Shown in pieces: positions 13,401 to 22,810 of a stretch of DNA of 64,000 nt (its first letter is position 1; every line of letters starts with the position of its first letter). A program made the translations under genes and the position numbers. This DNA is from Coptis chinensis. Its lineage: Eukaryota > Streptophyta > Magnoliopsida > Ranunculales > Ranunculaceae. The notes beneath the pieces are model-generated. The model saw only the letters and a program-made list of their open reading frames with translations. It searched no databases and was not told the DNA's origin. Location of the stretch: contig CM027381.1 of the NCBI GenBank assembly GCA_015680905.1, positions 64,469,501 to 64,533,500 of the forward strand. The letters run 5' to 3'.

Positions 13401-15032
13401 ATATGGTGGCAAACTATTGATGGAAGACTCGAACTGTTTTTTTTCCTTCAGTTATCAGGGCAACTGTACCAAAGTTAAACCTGGATTCAACCTTTGAGCA
13501 GAAGAGTGATATAGGAAAAGCTGTCGAACGCGATCTTGAGAAGGTAATGTCTTATTTGTTTCCTTATTCTTCTGTACTGATAGAATGTATTTTATTACTG
13601 ATCAAAAAATAAATTGGCTTTAAATAAAAGTTTTTTTAATGAAAAGATAATATAGGATGGAAATGTAGCAAGATTTTCTAGTTATCTAACCACCAAACAA
13701 TTTGTTCAGTATGTCTTTCAAGTCTGAACTTGTATTATTAAAGAAAATTCGGACTTTGTCCATATTGCAGATCATGTCTGTATATGGTTATGAGATAGTC
13801 GAGACTCTCATTGTGGATATTGAACCTGATTCACATGTGAAGAGAGCAATGAATGAGATTAATGCAGGTAGGCTTTGTTGCTCAGTTTATAGCATTGCCA
13901 AGTTCTTGTTCTTATTCTATTATATCCTCTTAATGAAAGTTTCCTTTCACTTACCAGAAAATTGTTATGTGAAAGGAAACTTTAAATATGAAAGATGAAA
14001 TACTATTTATGCCAGTTCACGATTATCATGTATTTTTAGTTTTGTTGTGATATTTTTATGAACAAAAAAGAAATGATAATGTGATCAATTAAATGTATTT
14101 ATATCGTGTGAAATGTGGAGAAGATTGAAAATTTATCTCTGGGTACTCGAAAAAGTGGTCTTAGGAGCATAGCTAGTAATTAGAAATTCGATTATAAGGT
14201 TTGGCTTAATAAAACGAATAATACGCTTAATTTTTGAATGATACGGTTTAATTAAGCGAATTGGTTGGGTTTATAATTGCGAATTATTCGAATTATTCAC
14301 GAATTATAAGGTTTGGCTAATAAAATGACATTTGTATTATTTTTTCATGAATAAAATTGTAAAATAAAAATAAAAAACGTTATATACTTATATATCAAAA
14401 TTTTAAATGTAAAATATATAGCCGAATTTTAAAGAAATATATTAAGATTATACCCGAAAACACGATATCGTGATTTTTACCGTTAGCTTTTATTGGACCG
14501 AATATTTAAAAGTATTATTGTTGAAAATTTGTCTTAGGTCTTTTTGCCGTCCAGGCTATGCTTAGGAGAGATTCCATTTCTAGATTTATTATAATATTCA
14601 ATGAATTAGAAGTGAAATGTTTTTCCAACTAATCTTGTGACTGTCGCAGCTGCTAGACTTTGTGATGCTGCAAATGATAAGGCCGAAGCAGAGAAGATAT
14701 TGCATATCAAGCGGGCTGAGGGAGAGGCAGAGTCCAGATTCCTAGCTGGGGTTGGTATTGCTCGCCAGCGCCAGGCTATCGTGGACGGACTGGGGGACAG
14801 TGTGCATGACTTCTCTTCGAGTGTCCCAGGAACATCATCCAAGGAAGTCATGGATATGGTGTTGATGACCCAGTACTTTGACACAATGAAGGAGCTTGGG
14901 GAAGGTTCAAAGTCCACTTCGGTGTTCATACCACACGGCCCTGGTGTGGTTAAGGACATTGCCACACAGATTAGAAATGGCGTCTCTCGGGCAAACACCA
15001 CCAATGACCACTATGGTATAGATACTGTATGA
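4421..15032 (+). CDS. HIR: Hypersensitive-induced reaction (HIR) protein, complete 5-exon gene
   Basis: Spliced CDS: 4421-4609, 4695-4815, 13452-13543, 13771-13867, 14650-15032 (882 bp, 293 codons). All introns are GT-AG and the phases 0-1-0-1 join without a stop. The product is an SPFH/band-7 (prohibitin superfamily) membrane scaffold; family members form oligomers at the plasma membrane and act in plant immunity, some with NB-LRR receptors. The start MGQALCC gives Gly2 for myristoylation and Cys6/Cys7 for palmitoylation. Family landmarks in order: [110 protein letters not shown]. Length fits the family (about 285-295 aa). An in-frame TTG nine bases upstream is ignored because of the myristoylation motif. 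Intron 2 is about 8.6 kb through LINE insertions; intron 4 (13868-14649) is very AT-rich. The coding frame looks functional; whether intron 2 is spliced efficiently is unknown. Confidence 0.93.
5430..6745 (+). mobile_element. 5'-truncated LINE remnant in HIR intron 2
   Basis: Plus-strand remnant of a plant L1-type non-LTR element. Near 5450-5580 the frame reads [20 protein letters not shown], typical of the region after the reverse transcriptase, with a stop soon after. 5630-5929 continues with zinc-binding-RT-type sequence ([11 protein letters not shown] appears after a stop near 5930). 6220-6492 has the [19 protein letters not shown] signature of the zf-RVT module. The 3' end is placed near 6700-6745, where a TTATTGATCCAAG-type tail like that of plant LINEs occurs. 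There are several stops and frameshifts. It lies in the same orientation as HIR. Confidence 0.75.
6746..7625. other. Intron 2 sequence between the two LINEs
   Basis: About 0.9 kb of AT-rich sequence with no recognisable coding motif or terminal repeat. It may be original HIR intron or an older unrecognised insertion; I cannot tell. Confidence 0.4.
7676..8878 (-). pseudogene. LINE zf-RVT and RNase H-like (RVT_3) C-terminus
   Basis: 8878-8582 reads as the zf-RVT module ([25 protein letters not shown]). 8501-7935 continues ([31 protein letters not shown] in part) to [18 protein letters not shown], the start of a plant-type RNase H fold with its first Asp. A frameshift near 7950 leads to 7969-7676 ([30 protein letters not shown]), the last RNase H motifs. 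RNase H domains are common at the end of plant L1 ORF2. Confidence 0.8.
8992..10765 (-). pseudogene. LINE reverse transcriptase, broken
   Basis: 10720-10295 has the pre-RT region ([15 protein letters not shown]) and [13 protein letters not shown]. One TGA separates it from 10261-9710, which has [42 protein letters not shown], the motif-A aspartate region (KVDPKKAY) and [14 protein letters not shown] frameshift near 9741 leads to [13 protein letters not shown], the FADD active site, and the thumb region (KTTILIGG..., FIWSG). RT copies LINE RNA at the nicked target. Catalytic aspartates are present but the frame is interrupted at least twice. Between this block and ORF1 (10766-11043) there is a non-coding stretch with a run of G where the endonuclease domain should be. 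Confidence 0.85.
11044..12760 (-). pseudogene. LINE ORF1 (DUF4283 plus CCHC zinc knuckle), broken
   Basis: Starts [11 protein letters not shown] at 12760. Residues about 30-230 have the DUF4283 fold typical of plant LINE ORF1 nucleic-acid-binding proteins ([30 protein letters not shown]). It is followed by [17 protein letters not shown], a CCHC_4 zinc knuckle. One TGA near 12023 interrupts the same frame, which resumes into a Ser/Thr/Asn-rich tail (11968-11210). The last part (11277-11044) is in another frame. ORF1 proteins bind LINE RNA in the retrotransposition particle. It sits downstream of the endonuclease fragment, which is abnormal. Confidence 0.8.
12790..13239 (-). pseudogene. LINE endonuclease (EEP) C-terminus and linker fragment
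   Basis: The frame begins in the C-terminal part of an exonuclease-endonuclease-phosphatase domain: [11 protein letters not shown] and [12 protein letters not shown] give the conserved catalytic S-D-H motif. It then runs into the linker ([24 protein letters not shown]) that normally leads to the reverse transcriptase. A stop and frameshift end it near 12800, just before ORF1 begins. The N-terminal part of the endonuclease is missing (5' truncation near 13292). Confidence 0.75.
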
Positions 15033-15590
15033 CTTTCAAATTGAATGGTTTTTTCCTTTCTAGTTTTCTGCTCACTTCTGAATGATATAGTTGTGAAATA
15101 CAGTGAATCCTCATGTAAGTAGAATGGTAGAAACAGGTACAGTTATAAGAAAGAAAGAAGTGGACATAGGTGTAACTGTCTAATGATCAATTGTTTTGTG
15201 GACGAGACTGCTGCATGGTTTCAATTCTATGAAGAATCTGGGATTTTAAGAATATAGCTAGATTTGTAATTTCGTATCCACTTGATTGGGTTTGGGTAAA
15301 TGGACGTTGGGGTCTGCGTTGGAGTTTTGAGGAGATGACTAAGAGATTTCCAGGGTGCATGTGTGTTGTTGGGCAGTGCATTGCAAGCAGGTCATCTTTT
15401 CTTGAACTAGTCATTTTTACTTTGTAGGATTTTTACGTCTCCGAGTTCATTACTTTGTAGGATTTTGGCCCCGCTCTGAAGTTCACTTTGAATTGGGCTC
15501 GAGCTTGGGCAGACATTAGACCTGGACTGGGGATGCCCAAAACCATTATCCATGTCTCACTTTAAATAGAATTAATTTCGGCTTTATAAA
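15033..15590 (+). other. HIR 3' flank / probable 3' UTR
   Basis: AT-rich sequence following the HIR stop codon. No clear single polyadenylation signal stands out. A short motif (tttgtaggatttt) occurs twice near 15420-15465. No further gene is visible. Confidence 0.4.
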
Positions 15591-15591
15591 C

Positions 15592-15691
15592 GGGGATGCA
15601 GCCCAGACTAATTTTATAATTATGATGTAGAAGTAGGTAATATAATATATATCCCAAGTTTCCGGGTTCGATTCCCGCATGCTGCATCCCC
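15592..15691 (+). other. tRNA-like hairpin / possible SINE fragment
   Basis: An 11-bp perfect inverted repeat, ggggatgcagc and gctgcatcccc, encloses a sequence with a perfect RNA polymerase III B-box (ggttcgattcc) within a T-arm-like hairpin. The A-box side is weak (gcagcccagac) and no anticodon arm folds properly, so it is not a working tRNA. It may be a tRNA pseudogene or tRNA-derived SINE piece. A related minus-strand motif (ggttcgattcctcgcatcccc in part) occurs near 47070-47100. Confidence 0.4.
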
Positions 15692-15705
15692 AATCATTTT
15701 TCTAG

Positions 15706-15929
15706 TGTCAAATAAACTGTTCAGCTCCCCTCCAGCCGACCAACAAAACACAGACTTCACTTGCACTCCCTGATCAGTGATCACTCATTATCAAGAGCTG
15801 GAAATGTCACATACGTGTGTCAAATAAACTGTTCAGCTCCCCTCCAGCCGACCAACAAAACACAGACTTCACTTGCCAACTCCCTGATCAGTGATCACTC
15901 ATTATCAAGAGCTGGAAATGTCACATACG
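15706..15929 (+). repeat. 111-bp tandem duplication
   Basis: Two nearly identical head-to-tail copies starting gtgtcaaataaactgttc at 15706 and about 15817. Each runs through ctcccctccagccgacc to tgtcacatacgt. They differ by only a few bases, suggesting a recent duplication directly after the tRNA-like hairpin. Confidence 0.9.
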
Positions 15930-16158
15930 TATGTTGGCAGTTTTTACAGTGCGTAATCAAAATTACTTTAGGCAATTTCTATATTGTGATCGTACGTTAA
16001 ATATTTCAACCTTAATCATGCAAGATACCCTAAAAAAACCCTAATCATGCTCATAAAATCAAAAGATGGAAACATACGGTACTCCAGTTAGTTAATCATA
16101 ATTGAATGTCTTTATTTGGGAACTGATATTCAGTTGGTTAAATAACAAGAAACTGGGA
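15930..16158. other. Short intergenic stretch before the MULE
   Basis: AT-rich, no coding content. In the ancestral locus this sequence would have been continuous with 55733 onward, because the MULE with its 9-bp duplication lies between them. Confidence 0.5.
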
Positions 16159-16167
16159 ATACTAGAT

Positions 16168-16551
16168 GGGCAATTTAACTTTAGGTCCCCCAAATAATAG
16201 GAGTATTTGCGTTGGATCCAAATTGTTTCGTTTATTAGCTTTAGGTCCTCCTACCGTTAGTTGACAACGTTGACCACGTTTAACCATCCATTGTTGTCTG
16301 TCTGGCATCGTGTATTTTCATAATGGCCAAACTATCCCTCGCATGCTTTGCTCGTGTCCACACAAAAAAATTCAAAATCCAAATTGAAATTTACCCGACA
16401 CGTGTTGACATCTTGACTCCCCAATCGAACGGCTGCTGTAAGATAGTCGTTGAGTACAAACTCAAAATCCAAATTGAAATTTACTTGACACGTGTTGACA
16501 TCCTGGCTCCCCAATCCAACGACTGTTGTAAGATAGTCGTTGAGCACTCCA
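16168..16551 (+). repeat. MULE left terminal inverted repeat with internal 90-bp duplication
   Basis: 16168-16446 is the inverted counterpart of 55441-55723. Within it a segment starting tcaaaatccaaattgaaat at 16372 is repeated at 16462 (period 90 bp), whereas the right arm has one copy. The two units differ at about nine positions. MULE terminal repeats usually contain the promoters of the element's genes, so this arm probably drove the plus-strand gene at 16647. Confidence 0.9.
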
Positions 16552-16646
16552 TCCCCAACGGTCATAAGCTACTTCTATAAGAATGTACTTGATTTCTCCA
16601 TTTAGACACACAAGTTTTGTTAAATTTCTTCCTTTTGAGCATCAAC

Positions 16647-17046
16647 ATGGGTGGAAGTGAATCTCTTATTGTTGCTGCACCAAAGGTGTTCTTGTTTATG
16701 AAATTTCCATATTATATTCATTAATGGCGGTAGAAGGACCTGAAGCAAAACTAATGTGTATATGGAAGGACCATATGCTAATATTTTCAAGGGTTTTCAA
16801 TTATAGTTGTGTTTTTTCTAGATTTGATTTGGTTTTGACCATTTGTTGTTTTTTCATCGATTACAGGTTTGTCAACTTTGCTATGACGAAGGTCACTATG
16901 CTTCAACATGTCCATATCTTGGCGTACACTGTCCTCGTTCTTGGTTTTGTGGATTTATGAGAGTGGTACTAGGTCATATGAAAGAAGGCACTTTGCAATT
17001 CAAGTACCTCAAGTGTTCTAGGGAAGGTTGTAGTGCAGTGGAATGA
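16647..17046 (+). CDS. Small CCHC zinc-knuckle protein inside the MULE
   Basis: Proposed exons 16647-16685 (MGGSESLIVAAPK) and 16867-17046, joined by a GT-AG intron in phase 0, give 72 codons. Exon 2 starts with VCQLCYDEGHYASTC, a perfect C-X2-C-X4-H-X4-C knuckle, then CPYLGVHCPRSWFCGFM and a Cys pair (LKCSREGC). After the TGA at 17044 the same frame stays open to 17172 and contains two more Cys pairs (VCNLCKEKDEL, WKLCKGC), so the stop may be a single nonsense mutation of a protein of about 115 residues. It starts about 100 bp after the left terminal repeat and runs toward the transposase, like mudrB facing mudrA in MuDR. Function unknown; nucleic-acid binding is a guess from the knuckle. 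Confidence 0.5.
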
Positions 17047-17610
17047 ATTTACTTTGACAAGAAGGTTGACTCAGAAGTGTGTAACCTGTGTAAGGAAAAA
17101 GATGAGCTCTATGAAGTCTGGAAGTTATGCAAGGGTTGTCATGTCCGTAATTCTTGTATAAAGAGCAACTGAATTGCTATGTATGGAGTTTAGTTCTCTA
17201 ATGTCAGAATGTCAGTTATCTAGTGATCAATAAAATGTTATGGAGCAACAATAAACAAGGGTCAATAAACAACTTGTGCACTTTAATTGACCAAAATAAC
17301 ATATTTATTCCCCAAATCAGAGTCATACCTACATAGTCATTCCCATTGTCAACTACATACCAGAAAATAGAAAAGGAACCCAACACAAAATGGTAAACAA
17401 AACACAGAATGACATCTGATTAACATCTAGCATAACACCCAGCTCATAGCAAAAGCTGATTTCTAACAACTTCAACACAAAAACCCAAAACATAAACATT
17501 GACAACTTCAACTTCACCCATCTCAGGACAACTTCAACACAAAAAGATAGCAGCATCACTCACGCAGGTTTACTGCTGAAACAAGCAACATTCTTCGATT
17601 TGTCACAGGT
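17047..17610. other. MULE intergenic region between convergent genes
   Basis: To 17172 it holds the open read-through of the plus-strand zinc-knuckle frame. Beyond that it is AT-rich with repeats of acaacttcaacacaaaa near 17465-17545. No further gene is seen. Confidence 0.4.
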
Positions 17611-18162
17611 TCATTGCTGAAACAAACATAATAATGACATTAATTTACAAAAACTTAGCAAGATAAATAAAGACAGATACATAAAGAACCAAAGAAAATC
17701 CAAGAAATAAAAACCAGCATCATTTTTTATTTTATTTTTCTTCTTCATTGAATTCTTGAAATCTTCATAGCTCTGAGGACACATCAGAGCTTGCACCATC
17801 AGTCTAGGTTGAGTTGAACATTGGCTTCTCTCCCTAGCTAACCTAGCTTGTTCAAATTCCGAACACTCCTACATAAGCTGCTCCTCCTCAATTTCTTCTG
17901 GATATGTAGTAGGAAGTCCCTTAGCCACCAAAGCAGCATCTCTTGCATCTCTCTATTTCATCACATGAGTAAGTACTTCATCATGTGAAACTTCATAACC
18001 ATGCTCATCAACACAAGCTCTAGCAACCATCACTTCTTCCCAAGCCATATTGTTATATCCAAATCTCACACAAGACATTAGATGATCTGGATATTCCTCA
18101 CCCCTTCTAGAATTCTCACCCTTGTTCACTTGCTCCCTACCTTTACCTTTGTTCTTCCCCAT
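17611..18162 (-). pseudogene. Small unidentified ORF of the MULE, two in-frame stops
   Basis: Begins MGKNKGKGREQVNKGEN at 18162, a basic start, then YPDHLMSCVRFGYNNMAWEE and an acidic helix-like part. The same frame passes two TAG codons (near 17953 and 17868) and goes on through EFEQARLARERSQ and PQSYEDFKNSMKKK to 17611. With the stops ignored it would be about 180 residues. I do not recognise the family. It follows the C-terminus of the transposase on the same strand, so it could be a second product of the element or a captured gene. Confidence 0.4.
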
Positions 18163-18304
18163 TTGAGATTGTGTGTGTGAGACAGAGATGTCAAAGAGAT
18201 CCTTTTATAGTATTGTTGAAGGTATGGAGATTTCAATTTCTTGAAAAGGTAAATTGTGATATGCCAAATTGTGTCCCAATATATTCTGTATTGGGAAGGG
18301 AAGT

Positions 18305-19159
18305 TCATACTTGACTTTGATCAGTTACAGAGGACTCATTTGTTGCTCTTGAAGCAGGTTGATGTGTATATGAAGTTGGATTCTCAAAATAGTTGTACAT
18401 GCGTCCTCTGCTTTGACCACCTCTAGTACCTCTACTGCCTCTACCCCTTGTAGGTGGTCTTGCAGATGCTTGACTTTCATTCAATGGTTCTTCAGATGCT
18501 TGACTTGCATTGACTTGTTGAGAAACTTGGCTTTCACTGACTTCTGCTGATCCAACTGTACCACCCCTTCCACCTCTACTACCCCTGCCACGACCTCTAC
18601 TACCTCTAGTACCACTTGTAGTTGGCACTTGGCCTTCAGGTGCTTGAGGTGGCACTTGGCCTTGAGCTGCTTGACCTTCATTCTCAGCTACATCCCTTAT
18701 AATATAGTAATTAAGATAATTAAGATAATGAAATTAAAAATTCATTAAACATGACTAAAATAATAGTACCTTTATCTTTTGATTTTGATTTCCTTTTCCT
18801 CTTCTTGCTCTGTTTGTCAGGTCTCTCAGGGCAAGTCCTCTGATTATGTCCTGGCTTATTACACAATTTGCATTTTCTTGTGCTACTAGCTCTCTCCTCA
18901 TCTTCATCTCTGATTCTCTGTTTTTTGGGTATTCCAGCTTTTCTTTCAACAGGTGGTGGTAGATATTGATCTTCATAACTTAACTGTAACAAAAAAAACA
19001 TGATCACATAAATGTCATATTAAAATATAATCTAATAAAACATAATACAACAAAACCAACCTTTCCCCAGTCTTCCTCATTATCAAAGGGATAGATACTA
19101 CCATCATAAGTGGCTTTGAATGCCTCAGCATGAAAGTAAGGGCTACAACATCTATAAAC

Positions 19160-19203
<44 letters not shown>

Positions 19204-20245
19204 GAGTTAATTACACATCTATAATACATTGTATAGACTTAAGTATCAAACTTGTACTTAAGCTGCATCAAGTGGTCACCCTTAAATTCTTTCTTAAAAT
19301 TTTTGTACATATGTCTAAAACAAAACCTGTCAAAAACACAAACAAAACATGTAAATATATAAATAAATTAGGAAAATTAGATAAATTAGTGAATACACAA
19401 ACAACTTATACCTGTGGTTGGTATCTGGAAATCTAGTCCCCACAGCATGAACAAGTTCTTTTTGTCTATCAGATATGAAAGTGAGTTGTTTTGGGTGCTT
19501 GTTAAAGTATTGTTGAAGCAGTCCTAACATCATGCACCAAGATTTTGTGTTCTCACCCCTACACACATAGATTGTAAGTGCAAAACAATCCATTCATTGC
19601 ATCTAACCCCATAACACTTAAAACACAAACACCATATTTACCTTTCAGAAAAGCACCATCTAAACCCACAACAGGCCTACACCCATTAACAAAACCATCT
19701 AATGAAGCTTTATAAGCAAGGAAAAATCCTTTGAATTGAAATTTTTTGTCCCTAACACATTTCACTCTACTCCCTTCATTTCTTTTCAAAATTTGTCTTT
19801 TTAACTCCTTCACAATGTTGTAGCTATGCTAATAATTGCCATTAATTCTCTCTAACATCCTCACCTTTGATTTCCAAGCAGTGAAGTATGAAATCTTTAC
19901 CCCATATTTATAAAAAAATTCATTGTAGATATCAATATGCATACTGTTTGGATGATCTCTAACATATTTTTCCAGCTCATCAACAATCCAAGGAGATCTA
20001 GCCTACCTATACTTATCATCTTTGTCAGCTTTGCAAGTGTGAGTGTCATTGAATTTCCTAAACTTCACAGTGTGGTGATCCTGTGTAGCACTACACCAAG
20101 CATATATACCAACCACATGTACCAAACTGACACTCCTCTCCTATTGTTCCTTCATTACAACACCAGATTTTGTACCTCCTTTTGTCATTTTTGTTATGCT
20201 TAAAACTGAATCTATTCTGAATTCCATATGCTTTGAAGAACTTTC
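18305..20245 (-). pseudogene. MULE transposase (mudrA-type), central and C-terminal part
   Basis: Read on the minus strand after the CACTA insertion: 20245-19830 has the MuDR-type N-terminal DNA-binding region (RKFFKAYGIQNRFSFKHNK; FRKFNDTHTCKADKDDKY; DELEKYVRDHPNSMHIDIYN). 19813-19330 has the MULE catalytic domain: GCRPVVGLDGAFLKGKYG (first Asp), GLDAMN (second Asp), a frameshift, ENTKSW (Glu) and LTFISDRQKELVHAV. The segment with the SWIM finger is mostly lost around a (TA)n run; HAEAFKATYDGSIYPFDNEE marks its end. 19007-18755 has PPPVERKAGIPKKQR and the CKLCNKPGHNQRTC knuckle. 18655-18305 is an Arg-Gly-rich tail. Stops, frameshifts and the deletion make it inactive. Confidence 0.88.
19162..19197. 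repeat. (TA)n microsatellite
   Basis: About 18 TA units. It sits in the transposase gene exactly where the SWIM zinc-finger region is missing, so it may mark the deletion or a decayed intron. Confidence 0.95.
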
Positions 20246-20248
20246 TAC

Positions 20249-20640
20249 CACTACACCATAACAGGCTATTTGCAACGGCAAAAAAGCGTTGCTAATAATT
20301 TTTGCAACACTTTTTAAGTGTTGCAAATATGGAATGGGTAAAGTGTTGAATTTTTTTGCAACAGTTAATAAGCATTGCAAACAGAAATTTCCAACGGTTA
20401 TTAACCGTTGCAATAATGATTTGTAACACTTTTTATAACTATTTCGTACACAAATTTAAAACCTTTGCAACGGTTTTTTGATTTCACAAACGCTTTTTAT
20501 GTATTAGTAATTGGTTAATAATATTACCAACGGTTCTTAACCGCTGCGATGTTGTTAGTTAATTTTAAAAAAAAAATTAATTTAAGTCGCTTGTAACGGT
20601 TATAAACCGTTGCTGATGGGTTGCTGATAAAAAAAAATAA
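20249..20640 (+). repeat. CACTA left subterminal repeats
   Basis: Multiple direct and inverted copies of short motifs: tttgcaacggc, tttgcaacac, aagtgttgcaaa, caacggttattaaccgttg, caacggttcttaaccgctg, taacggttataaaccgttg. Several form perfect small palindromes (aacggtta-taaccgtt). In characterised CACTA elements such subterminal repeats bind the element-encoded TNPA-type protein; that role is inferred here. Confidence 0.85.
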
Positions 20641-20779
20641 TTTCTCATATTTTGTAGCGAGACCAGCTAAACCTACAAAAAAATGAATAACATCCACAAT
20701 TTTGTGTCACTGAATACCCATAAAAATGAAAAATTAAATAACCACATGTTAAGAATAGACATACAAATTCAGACAGGCA

Positions 20780-21622
20780 AATAATAAAACCTCTTAACCA
20801 ATTATCAAACCCTCCAAAGGTTCTCCCATTTATTTCTTCAAAAGAACTGACCATCAATACATAATACCCTTGAATCCCAGAATGGTGCCCCACCCAATCA
20901 AGCACTTCCTATTCTCCAAGGATACCCCAAAGAACTGAAATCCACTTCTATTCCCATCTGATGTATATATTTGTTTTTGTCAACTAGAAAAAAAAATACC
21001 AAAAGAGAGAAAAGAAAAATAATTGGAATCAGCTCATAATGTATTTCCATCCACACAAAGTGCTTATAAGAATAAAAGGTATAGTATGTTTTAGCCCCTA
21101 ACCAAAGATTTGCATCTTCTAGATTATCATATCTAAAATAATTCTTAACCTAGAAGCCCTACCTGTACTATTACATGGCAAATAAAGAGTGTTCCAACCC
21201 ATTCATATCCCAAAATTGATTCTTACATGACTGTTCACTGTTGTGTGTAAATTGGGAATTGCACCACCAAACTATTGCAGCACATACACACTATTTGGTC
21301 ATAATGGCAAATGATTGGTATACTGACTATGGCTAAATATAGACAACAAAGAACAGCCAAAAGAGCCCATTTAAAGTTTGTTAAGCAGCAAGACCTGAAT
21401 TTTATATATTGAAAAGAAAATCTTATGAACATTTCAGGCTTTGAGCCACCACAAGTCCACAACTTTGTACAAGCAAACGAAAGAAAGGCATACCTTAGAA
21501 GGACTTTGATTAAATAGTAAGTCCTTCAATAATGACTTGTTGAGATCAATAGCAGTGGGAGGATGATCATTTCCATTTGCATAATTAAATATCTTAGCTT
21601 GTCTCATCAGATCATTTGAATC
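20780..21622 (-). pseudogene. Unidentified captured exons in the CACTA element
   Basis: 21622-21498 on the minus strand is a clean exon candidate: a TTTTACAG acceptor, then ADSNDLMRQAKIFNYANG and DLNKSLLKDLLFNQSPSK, then a GTATGCC donor. A second open block at about 20932-20797 follows a TTTCAG acceptor (frame reading DWVGHHSGIQGYYVLMVSS or an alternative). I do not recognise either. They follow the XRI1-like exons on the same strand and may belong to that gene's less conserved C-terminus or to another captured gene. Confidence 0.4.
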
Positions 21623-22044
21623 TGCCTGTAAAACAAATAGAATACAAAAGTCACTAATAACAATGATATTGTGGTTCCACATCCATAAATACCTTAACAT
21701 AAAACTATGTTCGACATATCATAGTAAGTCAAAAACCTCAGAGTTATAAGCCCTTGTAGTCCTGAAAACAGAACTAAATGAATGACCCAAAGACCAAAAT
21801 TACCGATAACCTCGACATATTAGTATACTACTACAAGCAAATACAAAAAGTGAACAAACATTTAACTATAATCATCCCCTTGAACTTTTAAATAGGATAT
21901 CAATGTTGTCAATGTGAGTTTTTTCCAAATGGGAACGTAACAAGCCAGCATAAATTCAGTGATTAATAGATTCACAAGCATTAGTAAATAAAGCAATGTA
22001 ACTAAATTTCCAAGGTCTAATATGAAAGTCAAATGAAAAGAAGC

Positions 22045-22810
22045 ATACATATTATCCGAGCTGAGTTGCATCCCACCATCACTAAAGCAATTGGAAAGCC
22101 TTTCCTCAAGAGGACTGATCCAACCCACCATCACTAAAATCAGATCTATCTCCTAACATAGACCAAATAATCAGGACAAAGCTTAGCAAGTGTTTACATC
22201 CCTGCATTTCTTGCACTATAATAGAGAAGATTTAGGAGAAAAAACAAACCATAACATCCCGAGTCCCACTGTGTATTTTCAGGTGAAACCTTTTCCACGT
22301 AGTCCTCTTTATCCTGCATAAGTAAAACCGGATACATATGAAAATAGTAAGTGAAGATGTTCCATCACAGAGAATGGTACTCTTTTGGGGATACTAACAA
22401 CAAGCAATCATTACAAAGTACCGACTGATATATCAAGTAATGGCAATTCAACCCCCGCCCCCTAGAATGACATTCAAATGAACCCTAAACAAAAAAATTG
22501 AAAATTTGTACACATGAATATGCCAAGTCAACTATCCACAACCATTATAGGCGCATATAAGAGAACTGCATATGTTGCACAAACTGCATTATAAGCATTT
22601 TATAAATACATACTCATATACATGACAATCAATACACGACAAGAAAACTGTCCTCATAATAATGGTGGAATATACAAACCTTTGATTTTTCAAATGCAAA
22701 TTGGGTGTTTTCATCGCAAAGTAGAGAATCGGTAGATAGAGGGCTGAGCTGTAGCATTCGCCTCCGCTTTACTTGAGATGAATATTCTTTATACTCTACC
22801 ACTTCTTTGT
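22045..22810 (-). pseudogene. XRI1: XRI1-like gene fragment captured by the CACTA element
   Basis: Three exon blocks with splice sites on the minus strand. About 22810-22680: EYKEYSSQVKRRRMLQL to FEKSK and a GTTTGT donor. About 22318-22250: after ATGCAG, DKEDYVEKVSPENTQWDSG. About 22146-22048: SDFSDGGLDQSS, a one-base insertion, then EERLSNCFSDGGMQLSSD. The SSQVKRRRMLQ, TQW and SDG...QSS...L..C...MQ.S pattern matches, from memory, the XRI1 (X-ray induced transcript 1) family, a plant protein linked to DNA repair and meiosis. The typical C-terminal KPGG/GDVTL motif is not seen. The frameshift and missing ends make it a fragment. Confidence 0.65.

Noticed and set aside
4421..15032. HIR as a pseudogene split by transposons
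   Set aside because: All five exons keep frame, splice sites and matching phases, and the family motifs and lipidation residues are complete. The insertions are confined to intron 2.
15592..15691. Functional tRNA gene
   Set aside because: The B-box and outer stem are good, but no D-arm and anticodon arm fold properly and spacing is wrong.
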